NCBI GenBank assembly: GCA_009760855.2
Contig: WPIO01000079.1
Span: forward strand, 327,001-391,000
Direction of reading: 5' to 3'
DNA length: 64,000 nucleotides
Source of the DNA: Cristatella mucedo
Taxonomy: Eukaryota; Bryozoa; Phylactolaemata; Cristatellidae
In this document: piece after piece, positions 24,152 through 38,400 of the stretch
Numbering within the stretch: the stretch's first letter is position 1
How the letters are laid out: each line of letters opens with the position of its first letter
Position numbers and translations under genes: made by a program
The notes under the pieces: model-generated
The model's database searches: none
Told to the model about the DNA's origin: nothing
Seen by the model: the letters and a program-made list of their open reading frames with translations, nothing else

Positions 24152-24990
24152 GATAGCCGAAGGGAAAACGAATTTATCTGCTCATTTTTTGTCTATTAAA
24201 TCTTCTTTTCAGCCCTAAGTGGATCAACAGATCCCTTAACTACCTACGATATAAAGAATATAAGCGTATGCATACCTGTTAGCTTCGGTCACATTAAGAT
24301 ACTTTCGTCTGTGGATAAGTGCGGACACGAGTCTGCAGCCAATTTAATGCACACGGGCATGGTTGCTCGGCAAAAAGTGCATTCTGCTGACCGTGAGACA
24401 CAGCCAATACCATTTATAAAAAACAACAGACAGACTGACATCAGAATGACACCTCTGCCACTTAAGGCAAAACCGGCAAGAGACCATTACTGGATGCAGA
24501 CAAGTCGTGACCTTTTTGTTTATGGAAGCCATGAACGCCCAAAAATGAGCAGCAGGCGAATAGCAGCAGCTAAAACTAGGCCCAAGATGCCACACCTTAG
24601 GCGATATAAATTACATCGCGGCTATATAAAACGCTTAACAAGGCGTCCGCAAGAGCACATACTACAATGAACGTGCAAGTTCCCGACAGGCAGTGGCTAC
24701 ATTAGCAGAGCACCACGATCTTTAGAGACAATTTGATTTAGGTCAAGGGAAAAGAAAGCAAGAGGCAAGAGCACCACTTCGAGGAGGCTCTCAATAACTT
24801 TGGCCAACCTTTGGCACAAGGAAATAACCAAATCCAAATCATTGCTAGGGTAGTGCCGCAGGACTCGAGGCACACAGAGGCTCGGTGTGAGAACACGAGA
24901 GGCTTGTGCTGCCAGGTCTCTCACAGGCTGCACAGCAGCACAGGTTCCGATAAGCGAGATGCACACACTTTGGGATCTGGGAGATCCTCG
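23425..24990. other. No gene recognised downstream of the CEP63-like gene
   Basis: Expected 3' untranslated region of the minus-strand gene. A plus-strand open frame at 24311-24670 (119 codons, basic) has no recognised motif. Confidence 0.5.
24055..24148 (+). repeat. (TA)n microsatellite
   Basis: Nearly pure TA for more than 90 bases, downstream of the CEP63-like gene. Confidence 0.95.
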
Positions 24991-24991
24991 A

Positions 24992-25138
24992 TCAGTTTCT
25001 AGGATCGAGCCGTTGTCCAACACTTTGGACGCTGCCGACGCCATGGAGATCCATCAACCGACGACTGAGCAGCTGCTGGAGCTCCTTTGCCCTCTGCTCC
25101 CTTTCCTCGAGAAACCGTGCTGATGCTGACTCGGGCCT
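24992..25138 (-). CDS. CEP63: CEP63-like exon 17 (C-terminal block and stop)
   Basis: 48 codons and TGA; acceptor GTTTTTTCCAG|. [18 protein letters not shown] matches the C-terminal family block (FLLEEEKRAKELEKLL in DEUP1), known in vertebrates as part of the CEP152/PLK4-recruiting end. No canonical AATAAA was seen on the minus strand in the next kilobase. Confidence 0.86.
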   Translation of the reverse strand, partial: RPESASARFLEEREQRAKELQQLLSRRLMDLHGVGSVQSVGQRLDPRN

Positions 25139-25371
25139 CTGGAAAAAACGAAACATAGCCAAATCACGTGACCCAAAAATCATGCAAGCGTGGCTAGGGG
25201 AGAGCTTTAGAAAAACTTACTCGCATTTCATTTTATTCATTCATACCATATCATCCTAACCCAGTGACCTCGCGACAGCATCTTTTAAGCACCCATCTGG
25301 TTGCTGTTCGGCAGTGGGAACATGAGAGAGTTCAGACAAGAAACATATACTCAAATCATGTTGCACAACTA

Positions 25372-25430
<59 letters not shown>

Positions 25431-26396
25431 GTATATATATATATATATATATACACAATGCAAAAACTATAGCAAGGGATGTCACGTGCAAATCTATAGC
25501 AAGTGATGTCACATAGCAGCAACTCTCACCTCAGAAAAATCGTCGAAAGATATGTCAAATGCTTGAGATAGTGAATCTACGTCAGTGCGGCTGCACAGAG
25601 AAGCCGCACGGAGTCTTTCAGGATAATCTGACAGTAGGCTGTCGTCTAGACTTTGTGCTTAAGGCGAATGCAAGAAACATGGAAGCAAGGTTTACACGAG
25701 TTCATACTGAATGTGCGCGGCTGCAAAAAATGGATGCCTACTACCATTTATACACTGTCTTACCTATGAAAGTCGAGTTTAATGACTCGAGCTGCCGACT
25801 CGTTCGGTCAATCTGCTTCCGCAAAAGGTCGTGTTCATCCGGAGTCACCAGAGGCCTGTCGAGCAGCCATCGGCGCGTGTGCTCATCGACGGCAGCAGAA
25901 TGACTTTCACGTGGATGGTTGACTGTGCGTGATGCTTCTGCACGATCTCCGACTGGCGCCTCACCGGCTTTACGTGGTGGAGTACGCCAACTAGCACCTC
26001 CGTGGGCACCTGTCTGCTGAGGCAGAGCCCCAGCGCCTGACGGTGAAGGGATGGGAGTGGTCGTCTGCCAGTGTGTTGCAGTGGGAACCAGCGGAGTTCG
26101 TTGACGAGACACATCTGGATCCGAGTGGCACGAATTCGACCGCCTACCGTCAGTCTGCGGTGTCAGCGGCAGCTGATATGGAGCCGTTACATCGTGCATG
26201 CTAACATTCGGTTGAGCAGCAGATCGATGAAAGGTTCCTTTGTCATCGGCTACTGGTGATTGCGGATTTCTACAAGCAAAGCATAACAAAATAACTTTTT
26301 GTTAGACACATGCATGCACATGCACACGCAAACATGCATGTGTCTAACCCACTGTTAGGAAAACACAAACGCACACACACAAACGCACACACACAA

Positions 26397-26468
<72 letters not shown>

Positions 26469-29400
26469 AGACGACATAAGCAGCATACCGCCAGTCCAAG
26501 TTTTGTCTACATAACGCTGAGCCGAGGGTAACCTCAAGGACCACAAGCAACGATGAGCAAAAAGCATTAGTAACCAAACGTACGTGTTTCGGCCTGTACT
26601 GCCACCGATGACCCAGGGTGATCGCTGTCTACAGCTATCGTCACCAGCAGCCTCGGAGACGCCGGCTCCACCGCCCGTTTCGCCGCCACAGGCTGCTGCT
26701 TTTGGAAGCTGCACACCAGCGACAGCACTTAGGGCAGCACCCGAGGCTGCTGTGGCAGCAGTGGGCGACCCCGACGAGTGAGATCTCACGAGAGGCATTG
26801 CTCCTCCTTCTCCTCCTCCGGCGTTCCTACTAGTTTCCGCAGAGGCGTGGCCGGGCAACGAGTTGGTGCCGACAGCCGCGGACGACTCGAGTCGAATGTC
26901 CCTCTCTTGGTGGGTGCTCCCCGTGGCGGCAGCGGCCAGTGGCATGCGATCGTCGGCAGCCTGCGGCAGCGAGTAGCCGAGCAGCTTACCCTGGAGTCGC
27001 TCAACTATTTGTCTCAGGCTCTCGTTCTCGTCCTGCAAAACAGACGAAACGTGAACGACGAAAAGAAGTAGAGAGCAGTGAGCTGCATATGAAGCAATGA
27101 GCTGCATACGTGCACGCAAGTGCATTAAACCGCGGGCAGCAGTGCGAGCGATCGCACAAAATACCCAGCTGCGCAGCACGCTCTATCTCACAGAGAATTT
27201 ATCCTCCTTCCCAAATGGGCCACAGTAAATGCTAAGGCAACCAAGTTCAGAGGCTTTTACAAAGAGATGCAATGCATGCACGGTGCATATGCATTACTAC
27301 TACTTTGAGCGACTGATGAGGTGCACATCGGTGCATTAATACGACAAAACCACCACGTGATGCTGTAGCAGAAACTGCATTAAAAGAAGCGCATGCTTCC
27401 GCTGCTAGTTACGAGCTAAACATTAATAAGGTGGAGCCGGAGCTCTGTTTCCAGACAAGCTGTATTGCATAAGAATTAGGGTAATCCTAAACGGTTTTAA
27501 CATGTCAGAGAAGTAAGCTTGTGAAGCATGTGGACAAGAAGGACATTGGCCTTTAACTAATTAGGAGCTTCGAAGTGGCACCTTGAAGCGATCACCTTAG
27601 AGGCGCTTCTAGGATGATGCCGGCATTTCCAGCAGACCGTACGGACAGACACATGCATTCTGGACCAACGAGTATAGGACAGCATTCAGTGGGTCCGTGT
27701 GATTCGTCCTTCATGTGCTTATGCGTGCTGACACTGTGCATGCTGCCACTAACCACATTTGCATGCTGACCCTGTGCATGTCACCCCTAACCATATTATT
27801 CATTTCGTTTGTTTTTTCAAGCATGATTTTACTTACCTTTCAATTGCATTTCACTTTACAGCAAATGTAAAGCGCCTAGAGAGAGATTAAGTTCTCTGAG
27901 GGCGCTTTATCAAGTGAATTATTATTATTATTATTATTATCACAGCTATGCAGAGGCACTCACCTCCAGCTGAGCCAGCGATGCACCACTGTGGTGGCGG
28001 ACGTGCACTCGCCCTCCTTCACTGCCAGCATCACTGCTGCTGCAGCCACCGGCGGCGGCAGCTGCTGCTCCCTGTCGGGCTGCCGCTGCCAGCAGGCGCT
28101 CGATCTCTCGCAGATGCGACTCGGCCTCGAGCCGATCTACATTGGACTGACTCAGCTTCACCACGTGCTCCTTCAGCAGCCTGTTCTCCAGGCGAAGGGC
28201 ATCGAGCTGCGAGTTGGCAATCTATAAAATTACAATAAGAATAATACTCACACAGACGGAGCAAACGGTGCAAAGAACAGATGGTTTGTAGCATCTTTGA
28301 ATAGTCGTGGAATCAGTGGCATAGCCAGGATTTCCGTCTGGGGGGGCAAGGATGGCAAAATGATAATGTAGGCAGGGCCAGACACCGGCACAATATGAAA
28401 ATAATAGCATTGAATCAAAGGGTTTATTCAAAGCAAACTCGATGATTGCTCATTGAGTAAAATTAAAGCATAATTTCTGCGTTGTTGACGGTCGCTGTCG
28501 TAGGAATAGGAGGCTTGCTGCCCCGGAACTGCTGGGCGGGACTCGACAGGCCCAGCGACAGTGGAGTTCAGCTTCTAAAATTGCAATGGAACACCTTCTT
28601 TCCAGAAGCCGACTGTGGCACATCCTTTCATGTCGTCCTGTGATGCTACTTCCATGCTAATCACTTCTTCGACTGGCTTACTGACTCTGCTAAGCTCAAT
28701 GGCTTTTCATTCGTTGCTAGAGATGGAGTCTGGCGGCTACCATATTCGCACCGAAAGCTGCTGGGGCTTTGAATGCGCTATAGAGAATTCCCCAGAATAA
28801 CAACCATTTACTTTCTCTTAGCTTTGTAGAATTCCTTACCGAGACAGATTACAAGTTTTGTTAGGGGTAGGCTTTCTGATTTAGGATTTCTGAGCATCAC
28901 CAGGTTTACCCATAACTGGTAAGTTGGTTTCATCAACATTCGATTTGAAAAAAGTTTGCTGCCTTCCAGGCATGAATGCCAGTAATACATGCTGCACAAG
29001 AGCCAGGAGAGTTCGACAAACTGTCTAAGGCATAAAGAAAGAGGGGGTGCACCGAGACCACTACCTCGAAGTCACGTTGCATGCAGGTGCAAAAACAACC
29101 AACAAACAGATCAGTACCTTAATGGCCGAAGCATGGGTGTCGGACATGGCCTCAGCTTTCCTGAGTCTCTCCTCCACGGCAGCAGCAGATCGGCTGACAC
29201 TGTGGCGGTTGTTGACACTGCAACACTCGCTGGCGCTGTCATCTATGAAAGACGATTGATTGAGCAGCCGATCCCTGTCGGCTGCAGCGGCCTCGAGCTG
29301 TGACTCGAGCCTGACGATCTCGGTGCGCAGTGCAGCGGCTTCGGCCGAGTGTCGCTCCTCAGTGTTCTGCAGCTGCTTCTTTATCTGAAGCAGAAAGCAA

Positions 29401-32400
29401 AAAGGCTGCACGAGCACCGCAGGCAGCGCGTGCACGTGCAGCTTCGGCACGTGCACCCGAAGTGTGGGAGCGCACAGGCACGCAAGCAATACAACGTAAA
29501 TACGGCTAGATCTGGACACCTATGATGGTCACCTGGCTTGAACAACTGTAGTTGGCCTCGCTCGGATTGCACATGCTTCACAGGATTTTTCGGTGGCAAG
29601 CCACCAGAGGGAGTTTTTGCCAGTAGAAATGGAAAGACAGTGCTTTGTCAAAAATAATGAGAAAGGTAAACCTCTTGAGAAAACCACAATTGTGTCAACT
29701 TCTAGACAGGAAATACTAGCAGTTAAGACATAAAGCAGATCGTACCCATGTTCTGTTGATCGTACCCACGGTCTAACAGGTGCTTTAATTGCCATCAAAG
29801 TAGTAACAGCCCTGCTTCGAGACAACCACATATCCAGTACCAGTGGTATACCATAGTCTGAGCTCGAGCTTGGTTGCCTTCACTCGAGACAAGACAAATG
29901 AATTGATATTCTAGCCATTGGCAGGCAGCTAGAAATGCCTAAGACTGTCAACAGCACCCGAAAGTCCAGAGATGCATAACCATGGGCAAATGTATTACAG
30001 TACACTAAAAACAGATTACACACACCAAAAATCACCGCCACGAGCAACAATTCACCATAGGTACAACGATCTTTACCTGAGCAAGTTCTGCATCTCGACC
30101 TTTCACTTCACACAGTTCCAACCTTCGAAATTCTTCTGCCTGAAACATAAAATCTCACTCGACCACCATACCTCAATGGGACGCTTGTGCACTACTAGAG
30201 AAGCCGAGCTTAGGTGCTATGACAATGGAGTGATCGCCCATGCCTCGGAAGTCGATGGACTAAATGCCACAGACCTTGTAACTGAACTATGTAATGTGAT
30301 GTAATGTATCTCCATTTGTAACTCCACAAAGTCATAAAGACCATGTGGGTGTTACGCAGGGGAGTTTTGTATAGCGCACTCACAGCCTAAGTGGTTTTCG
30401 GTACGCATTCGGTAGCCAACAGACTTCGTCTCACGCAACAAAGGGAAAGTGGAAAGCATAGCAGAATCAGGAGAGCAGTTGAGGTAGTGAGTAGCATAGA
30501 AGTAGCAGCTCAGGACCGCTGAAAAGGTTGTGCCATAGTCGGCAGCAGGAGAGTAGTTGTCGTTGCGTAAGAATTGTGGAAGCGAGTTCCACAGTCTAGG
30601 ACCTGAAGAGCTAAAGCTTCTGTCGCAAACGGTCTTTAAGCAGAGGAATGAAACAGCTAATTTTTTGTCCACACAGGACCTCAGGGAGCGAATGGGCTGA
30701 AACTGATGCAGCAGTTCAGCTAGGTACGAAGGAGCCAAGCCATGGCGGGCCTTCTGGGTCAGCGTAAGAACTTTGCTCTGTATCCGTTGCTCAACCGGCA
30801 TCCATCCTAGTTCTTTTAGCAAAAGAGACAAACCTCTCAAACCTCTCTGTGCTCAAACCTCTGGGACTTGAAGACTAGCCTTGCAGCCATATTCATAGTC
30901 AGTTGCAGTGGCCTAATCGCTTTCTTTGGCAGCCCAGCCGAAAGGAAATTACAATAATCAAGCCGAGACAGAACTAAGGTCCTAGTTATATTTTTTTTAT
31001 ACAAGCAACTGTGGAAGACAGCTCCTAATCTTGGATAGGGATCGGACGTGATGACTAGCTGTAGAAGCAGTCTTCTGAATGAAGCTTTTAAAACTGAGGC
31101 AGCTGTCGAAAACGAAACCTAAATTTCAAGCATGTGGTGATGGTCGAACAACAGCATCACCTATTAGAAGACCAAGGCCTTTTAATCCACCCACACGTTT
31201 AGGTTGTCCTATGAGCAGCAGTTCGGTTTCATCGTCATTTAGTTTCAGGAAGTTTTGCAACATCTAGGATCAAATATCGGCAAGGCAAGCGTTCAGTTTC
31301 TCAGTTGCTGTAGAAGATTCCGACGGTTTGAATGAAAAATACAGCTGAGTATCGTCAGCATAAAAGTGATATCCTACTCCATGGGCCTTAATCACTTTTC
31401 CAAGAGGTTGTGTATAAATGGAGAACAGCAAGGGACCGAGTACAGACCCTGCTTTTCATGACCTCGGCCCCGAGGTCGTGGGTTCGAATCCTGTGGTGGG
31501 CGATCCTTTATCGCCACTGCAAGCGGTGGTGATAGCCGTAGAGACTCTTCTGTCGCTATTCAAAAAGAGGCAGTTAAATCAGCTAGTATTTTGTTGTTGT
31601 CGAGGGACTCCACAGGTGACCCTTCACGTGTCTGAGACCTGACCCCCACACGACACGGATTGAACACGATCAGACAAGTACGATTTAAACGACGCCAGTG
31701 CTTCGTCTGCCAGACCGATCGTTATTCTCATTCAAGCAGGACATGATCAATGGTGTCGAAGGCAGCAGACAGATCTAGCAGAGCTAGGGCAGTGACGTTC
31801 CTGTCGTCGTTGCCACTTAGAATGTGATTGTTTACACGGAGTACAGCAGTTTCAGTGGAGTGCTGCCTCTTGAACCCTGATTGAAGTTTTTCTGACATTT
31901 CATTATTTTCAATATGTTCAACCAGCTGCTTAGCAACAATTTTTTTCAAGAATATTTGACAAGAAAGGAAGAAGGAAAACTGGGCGATAGTTTACAAGGA
32001 CCTCTTTGTCTAATCCAGGCTTTTTAAGAATAGGTCTAACGATTGCCGATTTGAAGGACTTGGGGACGACCCCTTTTCCCAAAGAAGCATTAAAAATCTT
32101 GGTTATGGCAGGGCTAAGTTGGTCTGCAAGTGAAGACCACAGAGATGAAGGTATAGGGTCTTCAGGAGACGAGCTCTTTTTGCTAGACCTTATTAAGGCA
32201 GCCTCATCACAGGCAGAAACATCGGAGAACTTTTTAAGAAAGGTCACAGGTTGAGGAACGGCGATTGCTTTGGTCGGAGGGGGCTTAATGGAGGCACGAA
32301 TGTGCACAATTTTTTCAGTAAAGAAGGTTGACACATTTTCGGCTGAGCCCTTAATATCTGGGGAGTCAGACCTCACAGAATCGGCCAGTAAATGGTTTAC

Positions 32401-35400
32401 TGTCTTATAAATCTGTTTAGGGTCCGACTGGCAGGAATTCAGCTTCGGATGAAAAAAGAAGCCCTGGTTTTTTTAAGCTTTCGGGTGTGAACTCGAAGGA
32501 AGCCTTTGAAATTGACTAGATCTGCACCAGACCCCGATTTCTTGAAACGACGTTCAAGCCTGTGCTTAACCCGGTGCATCTTTAGGAGTTTCTTTTGTAA
32601 ATTGAAAGGAATCTCAACGACTTTGAACACGGATAGAATGAATAGGAGCATGCTTGTCAAGAGTACTCCTGAGTGTCATGTTCATTGCATCAGTGAGTGT
32701 ATCGAGGCTGTTGGTCGAGTCTGAATGCAGATCAAGAAGACCTGCATCACAAACAAATTTTAAAAACTTGTCTATGTCAATGCTTTATAAGTAACTTCGT
32801 TTGACAAGTTCGATTTTACCCTGTATGTACAAGGGAGCAGGAACAGTAAAGGAGACCGAACAATGATCTAAGAGGGTCAGTGGGCACACCGCAAGGTCAG
32901 TGGGGAGGACATCCTTAGTGATCACGAGATCTAGAATGTGGCCACCGACGTGGTAAGTATGATTAACGTGTTGGACCGAACCAAAATTCTCCAGCCAGTC
33001 AAGAAATGAGCGGACCTGGCTGTTGCTAGGGTTGTCAATGTGAATATTGAAATCTCCTGCAATCAGTAACAGCATGTCACACATAAATATTCTAGTGGGG
33101 AACTCTGAAAACAACTCTATAAACAAGTTTAGACAGCCAAAAGGAGGCCGGTATATCACAACAGTGAGAGGCATTGTCTTTGATGAAGACCTGATTGCAA
33201 CCGATTCAAACGATGGCCCGTGCAAAAAACTGCACATCTTATAGCTAAACGATTCGCAAACAACAATTGCAACCCTGCCACCAACCTTGTCAGAACGCAT
33301 GGACTGATAGAATGAGAACCCGGGTGGAGTGGTCTCAGAAATACAGCTACGGGAACAAAACGTCATCCAAGTTTCAGTAAGCAGAAATACATCTAGCTTC
33401 TCCTGGACCACCTGATTACAGATAAGTAACCCCTTGGTTTTTAGCGAGCGGACATTTAGTAGGCAGAATTTAAGAGGCTGTCCAACAACTGGGCGACAGC
33501 AATGAAGTGGCTTGTATTCACGTCGGCGTGTATCCGGCCCGGCGGAAGCGGGCCCTTTGAATTTGAATTGGACCTTAGTAACGGCCGCCGGTCGACGTTT
33601 CACAACGTGCTGGGCCACGGTGGGTGGGCTACTATCGAAACAAGTATTATTCAGCGCTTTAAACTTACGGGTCGTAGGTTTGATAGCCGAGCTGTTGATA
33701 GGGCGAACGCAGGATGCAGGAAGATTCTCACTGGCCCGCCGGAGAAGGCCCGCCGGTAGGTATCGACTAATGGCGAGATCGCACCTTATGCTAAGCAGGT
33801 ATTGTTTTGTGCAGCATATCTGAGGACAGCTCATAAATAGTCACAGCGAAAATAGCAGCGGAATACCTGAAGGTATCACGGAAAAATCAGGTAAAGATCT
33901 ACACCACTCTAGGAGTCACCAGAGGCCGCTCTTTAGCGCAGGGAAGAATCCACATAGTCCTACCTTATCTTGTAACTGTTCGCGCAAGGATTGACATTCA
34001 AGATCATACGATGACAGTCGATGCCGGAGGTCTTCACAATCTGCTCGCAAGCGTACCGTCTCCAACCGAAGATCAACCTCTTTTTCTGAGAGTTTTCTGA
34101 AACATGTATTCAAATGCATTCTCTGTAAATGTAATTACGTTAATTGAAACGATAATGAAAAGACACTCAAGCTCTAACCTCTCGTAAAAGAAAGCATGAC
34201 CAATTTGATTGCACGCAGCCTTACACATGATGATACCAAAGAAAAAATTGAATGTTAATTAGGTGGTACCACGGAAACGTTAATGCTCACGGAGTGACAT
34301 CGAAACAGAGGATGACAGGCTCGTGGCAGAAGACTAGAAATGCCGGTTAGGTCGTGGCATGAGACTGGATGAGAGGAGACCATGTTGGTGGCATCAGATT
34401 GAAAGAAAGGCAGGAATATTCAGAAATAACACCGAGCAAGAATCCGTGGAGCTCCATCAATAAGTGGAATAACAGCTGCTACTGCAAGAAAGCGCCGTTT
34501 CTATTAATTACCTATTTCGCTCATCAGCTCGAGCAATACTCTCTCTGAGATTTTCGACAATTACGGATTCATCAATAGCAGAATGGGTTTTCTGCACCAA
34601 TTCTCTAAAATATACAGTTTATATAAGTTTACAGAGGAATAATCAAATAAACAGGTGCATTAACGAATGCATCTGGGCCACAGTCGGCTACCAATAGCCC
34701 TCGTAGGTACTCACCTGATGATCGAGTCTTTTTCGTGCAGATATCCTTCGAGCCTGGCTATTTCTCTTTCTTGGCTAGGGCTGCCATCCACACGGGGACT
34801 GCTTAAATCTGCTGCCACCGTCTTGCGTGCTGGACTGACCTGATGTCGTAACTCTGCCGTCAAACTTCGAACTTCAGCTTCAAGACGCTGAAGAATCAGC
34901 AGACACTCGGCAATGAACGTGGAATTAAACAGGGAGCGATGGCAAACTGGATGGACTCAACAACTAACATCAGTATAGCTGGCAAGACTTCGGCAAGATT
35001 AGTTTGAGAAGCATCGCAGAAAACACATGATCACCTGGATTGTGGCAGAGAAGACCTGCTTATCTTCTGAATTGTGACTTGAAATTTCTCGCTCTAACTG
35101 CTGCAGCCTTGTTCGCAAAGAAAGCTCCAGAGTCCTGAGCTTGTCTATCTCCGACTTCTAGACAGGAACAACAAATCCAATCATTACTACCCGTGACAAA
35201 ACACATCGATATGACCTAGTTTCAATCAAGTTGAAGCATGCTCGAGCCCGAGAGTTCGGTCATCAAATGCATTCACCTTTACCTTGGTCGAGGCGAGTGC
35301 GTTATTCACTGGTTGAAATCAGCGCTGCGCTGTGACCTATCATATGCCCTATTTCGTTGTTTGTTCAACGATTCTTTCTTCGTTAGCTCTTCCGATCGTT

Positions 35401-38400
35401 GCAGATTCATCACCATGCATTATTTTGACAGGCGATCAACAGAACCGGATTTTTATTCACTAAACTTAACTCCGGAGGAGACGTCGAAGCACTGCTGCTC
35501 CGAAGTGGTAGGATAAAAACTCCACAATTGCTGGAGAAAACCCCTACCCCTTCCCGATGAGCAGAAATATCTAAAGAAACATCTAAGACAAAAGATACAC
35601 CCTGTCACTCCGGTGACAGCTGACAGCACGGTCAAATTTGTGCAAAGACCGCTGCAAGTTGCCACTTGACCGGCTCCTAGACAGCCAATCAGCACCACAA
35701 ATTCTGGTACCCTAAGGGATTGCGGCTCCTTTGCTGACACGGCTTGCAAGTGCAAACAATATTCAGCAGCCAGTTTACTTAATTTATATTGTTTGGTCTC
35801 GGCTAATATCTCGACTTACTGTTTCTAAAGAACGACTACAACTTGTTTGGGCTTGTATCACTGCTTATAATCCATCGGATCACGTCACCGTTAGTATTGC
35901 ATGCATGGTTTACAACAAGGCTGTGGGGTGACCAGCTTATAGCAGACTAGTGACTGACCGTGAATGACTGACCGTGAGCAAAAACACAAAACACCGACAA
36001 TAGTGACAGCAATGATGCTTGCTCCAGTGTCAGGGAGAAACGATAAAGTTGACTGCAGGTTAAGCAATAATTACAATTACACATGCAGTACATGTGCATT
36101 CACACGAAATCAGCCATGCTAAATTAGTGCCAACCTACCGTCCGGGGTTAATTTGCGTAAATTATACCTAGGGTGCAGCCATCGGGACCTTTAAAGAATG
36201 CATACACAAGTAAGCCGCTTGGAGTACTGGCGACCCTCCACCAACCACTGCTATAGGGAGCAGCTTTAGCAAAGGATGTCAAGTGAAGACAACGGGCTCT
36301 GACTTCTTGTGTTAATTGAAGTCTGCTGTGTACTCATATGCTACCCGATGTTCGATCCTTTCTGAATTTTCTTAAATGGTTTAGGAAGTCTGCTAATCTA
36401 ATGGCTTCTGATGTTACATGAAAGTCTCCAGCAAAAGTCCAGTCGAACTAAAGAAAGAGTCGAAGAGTCGCTTGCCATTTTTTTAACTTATGAAAGTGCA
36501 GTACTTGCTTGAATTCGAGAATACATATTATGTTTCCCATTCGATTTCACAATTTGTGGGGTTTGAAATGTTAGCTGTTACTGTTTTGATTGACCCTGTT
36601 GGTCCTAGTTTGCTTCATCACAGTGACAAGTCGAGCCCCGGTTGGTGACTCAGCCCCCGAGGGGCGTTTACTAAGTTGGTAGTTAGTCCTGCAAGCAGCC
36701 GACTGTAGAGGCAGCATTATCGTGGATGACACTACTCCGGGATGGGGTCTACTGTACCGAACATGTACGAGCTGAGCAACTCCAATCGCAATAATTAAAT
36801 GCCCTACTCGTGTAACTCAAGAACAAAAAGTCTATACTATGAACTACATGCTCCACAAGCAGTTTGTATTATCATTGCTATAATGTGGACCTCCTTGGCA
36901 CAGGGCAAATAGTATACCAGGTTATTGCTAAGCAGCCACGAGTATAATGCTTCAGGAATACTGAGAAGTATCTTATCGTGCTCTGCTACATAAGAGTTTC
37001 GAACACCACTTCAAGTAACTAGGTTTCAAGATTAATTTTTTTCATTATCGTTGATGACGATGCATTTAGACTGTTGATGGCAAAGGCTAAAGATGAGACT
37101 TGCACAAAAATGGTATCTTGACCAACAAGTTGCCATGGTTACAGTCGTGCTTATTGTAGCATAGAGCTTCTCGACGATGACACCACAGAAATTTACCTGA
37201 CCATTAACGGTGCCATGTGCAGTGGCCAGCTCTCCTTCCAGCTTTCTTACTTGAGCTTTCAGCGAATTCTCTACTTCGACAAGCTGCAGCTTACGTTTCT
37301 GAACCTGAGCCTGATTTGCAGATGCTTGTTGCTGAAAGATATGACCAACATCGTTGCACAGAAACCAGTAAACAAAAATACACGAACTCGACATGGCTCA
37401 TCAAAATGGGAAGCATAAATTCGCGTGCTTCATTCAAATCCTTAAGTCCCATCAGTAAAGCCAAGTCATGAAGATCAAGTGCATACAGCATCATAGAGCT
37501 TCCTGTAGCACACACAAACTGCTATGCAGAGTAGATGGAGCAGAGCTGGAGATGGCAGTATGATGCCAGTACTAAAGAAGCACTCAAGAACATCTCGTAC
37601 CCGTGGGTTTCAGCAAAGGGGTAGGATGATCCCATTTCAGGATGGGATAAAAAATAGCTATTGCAGCAACACAGCAGTAGTGACATCACATGCAGGCAAC
37701 AGCAGAACATTCATCAATCAATTCATTCATTCAGCAGTGTTTGCACATTTTCTGGGTCAAATAGTGGAGGCTCCAGAAATCCGAGGAAAAGCTGCAAGCA
37801 GGTTACTAAATGGAAGGGGGCCCACTATGCCAAGGGTCTGGCGGCCAGTTGGTCTAAAAAAATATTGCAGCCAGTAGTGGCTTTTTAGCAGACGGCTGCC
37901 AGCTTGGCAAACGACGCTGAGGTACTGTGGGCTGTTTAGCAGTGCACCTGTTCCACTAAGATCACTAAAGGGGTGAATTGGGCATAAAAAAGTGGTGCAT
38001 TCGGAACAGGTGTGACTGGCTAGAGAACCACAAATTCAATCTACCAACAACACGTGGCCGCAGTGGAGAAGTGGAGCAGGCTGAATGAAGCAGCGGATGC
38101 AGGCAGCAGCAAGGAGAGGCAGCTGCACGTTGCAGCAGTGTGCAGCCCTGCTATGCATGCCCTGCCTGAACAATGTTTTTTTGGGTTATGCAAGGCCGAG
38201 CAGATTCACAAACATCGGCAGAACTCAAGGAGTTTATGAGAATTTGCAGCCCCATCTCTAAACAACACAGCATTGCTTGGCAAGTAAAAAGACACCTTTA
38301 CTAGTCTTGTCAGCGCAATCCAAGTACCCACCACTAGACAAATAGACATCAGTTAATGAGAAGCAAAGCCTGCCTGCTCGTTTTGCCAGTCCTAGCACTG

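Larger units (their letters stand above)
30300..33890 (-). mobile_element. LINE family 2, longest copy (endonuclease plus RT)
   Basis: Minus-strand non-LTR retrotransposon within the CEP63-like intron between exons 11 and 12. It holds an AP-endonuclease frame (32785-33834), broken RT pieces (31930-32376 and 31728-31949), a SINE A insertion (31452-31601), and the C-terminal domain (30352-30840), then a 3' end with TGTAACTCC...CGGAGATA-like sequence and ATTAC-type repeats (30303-30330). Several stops and frame changes make it inactive. Confidence 0.88.

Noticed and set aside
24311-24670. 119-codon plus-strand protein gene
   Set aside because: Basic, no recognisable domain, no promoter or splice context, and antisense to the expected 3' untranslated region.
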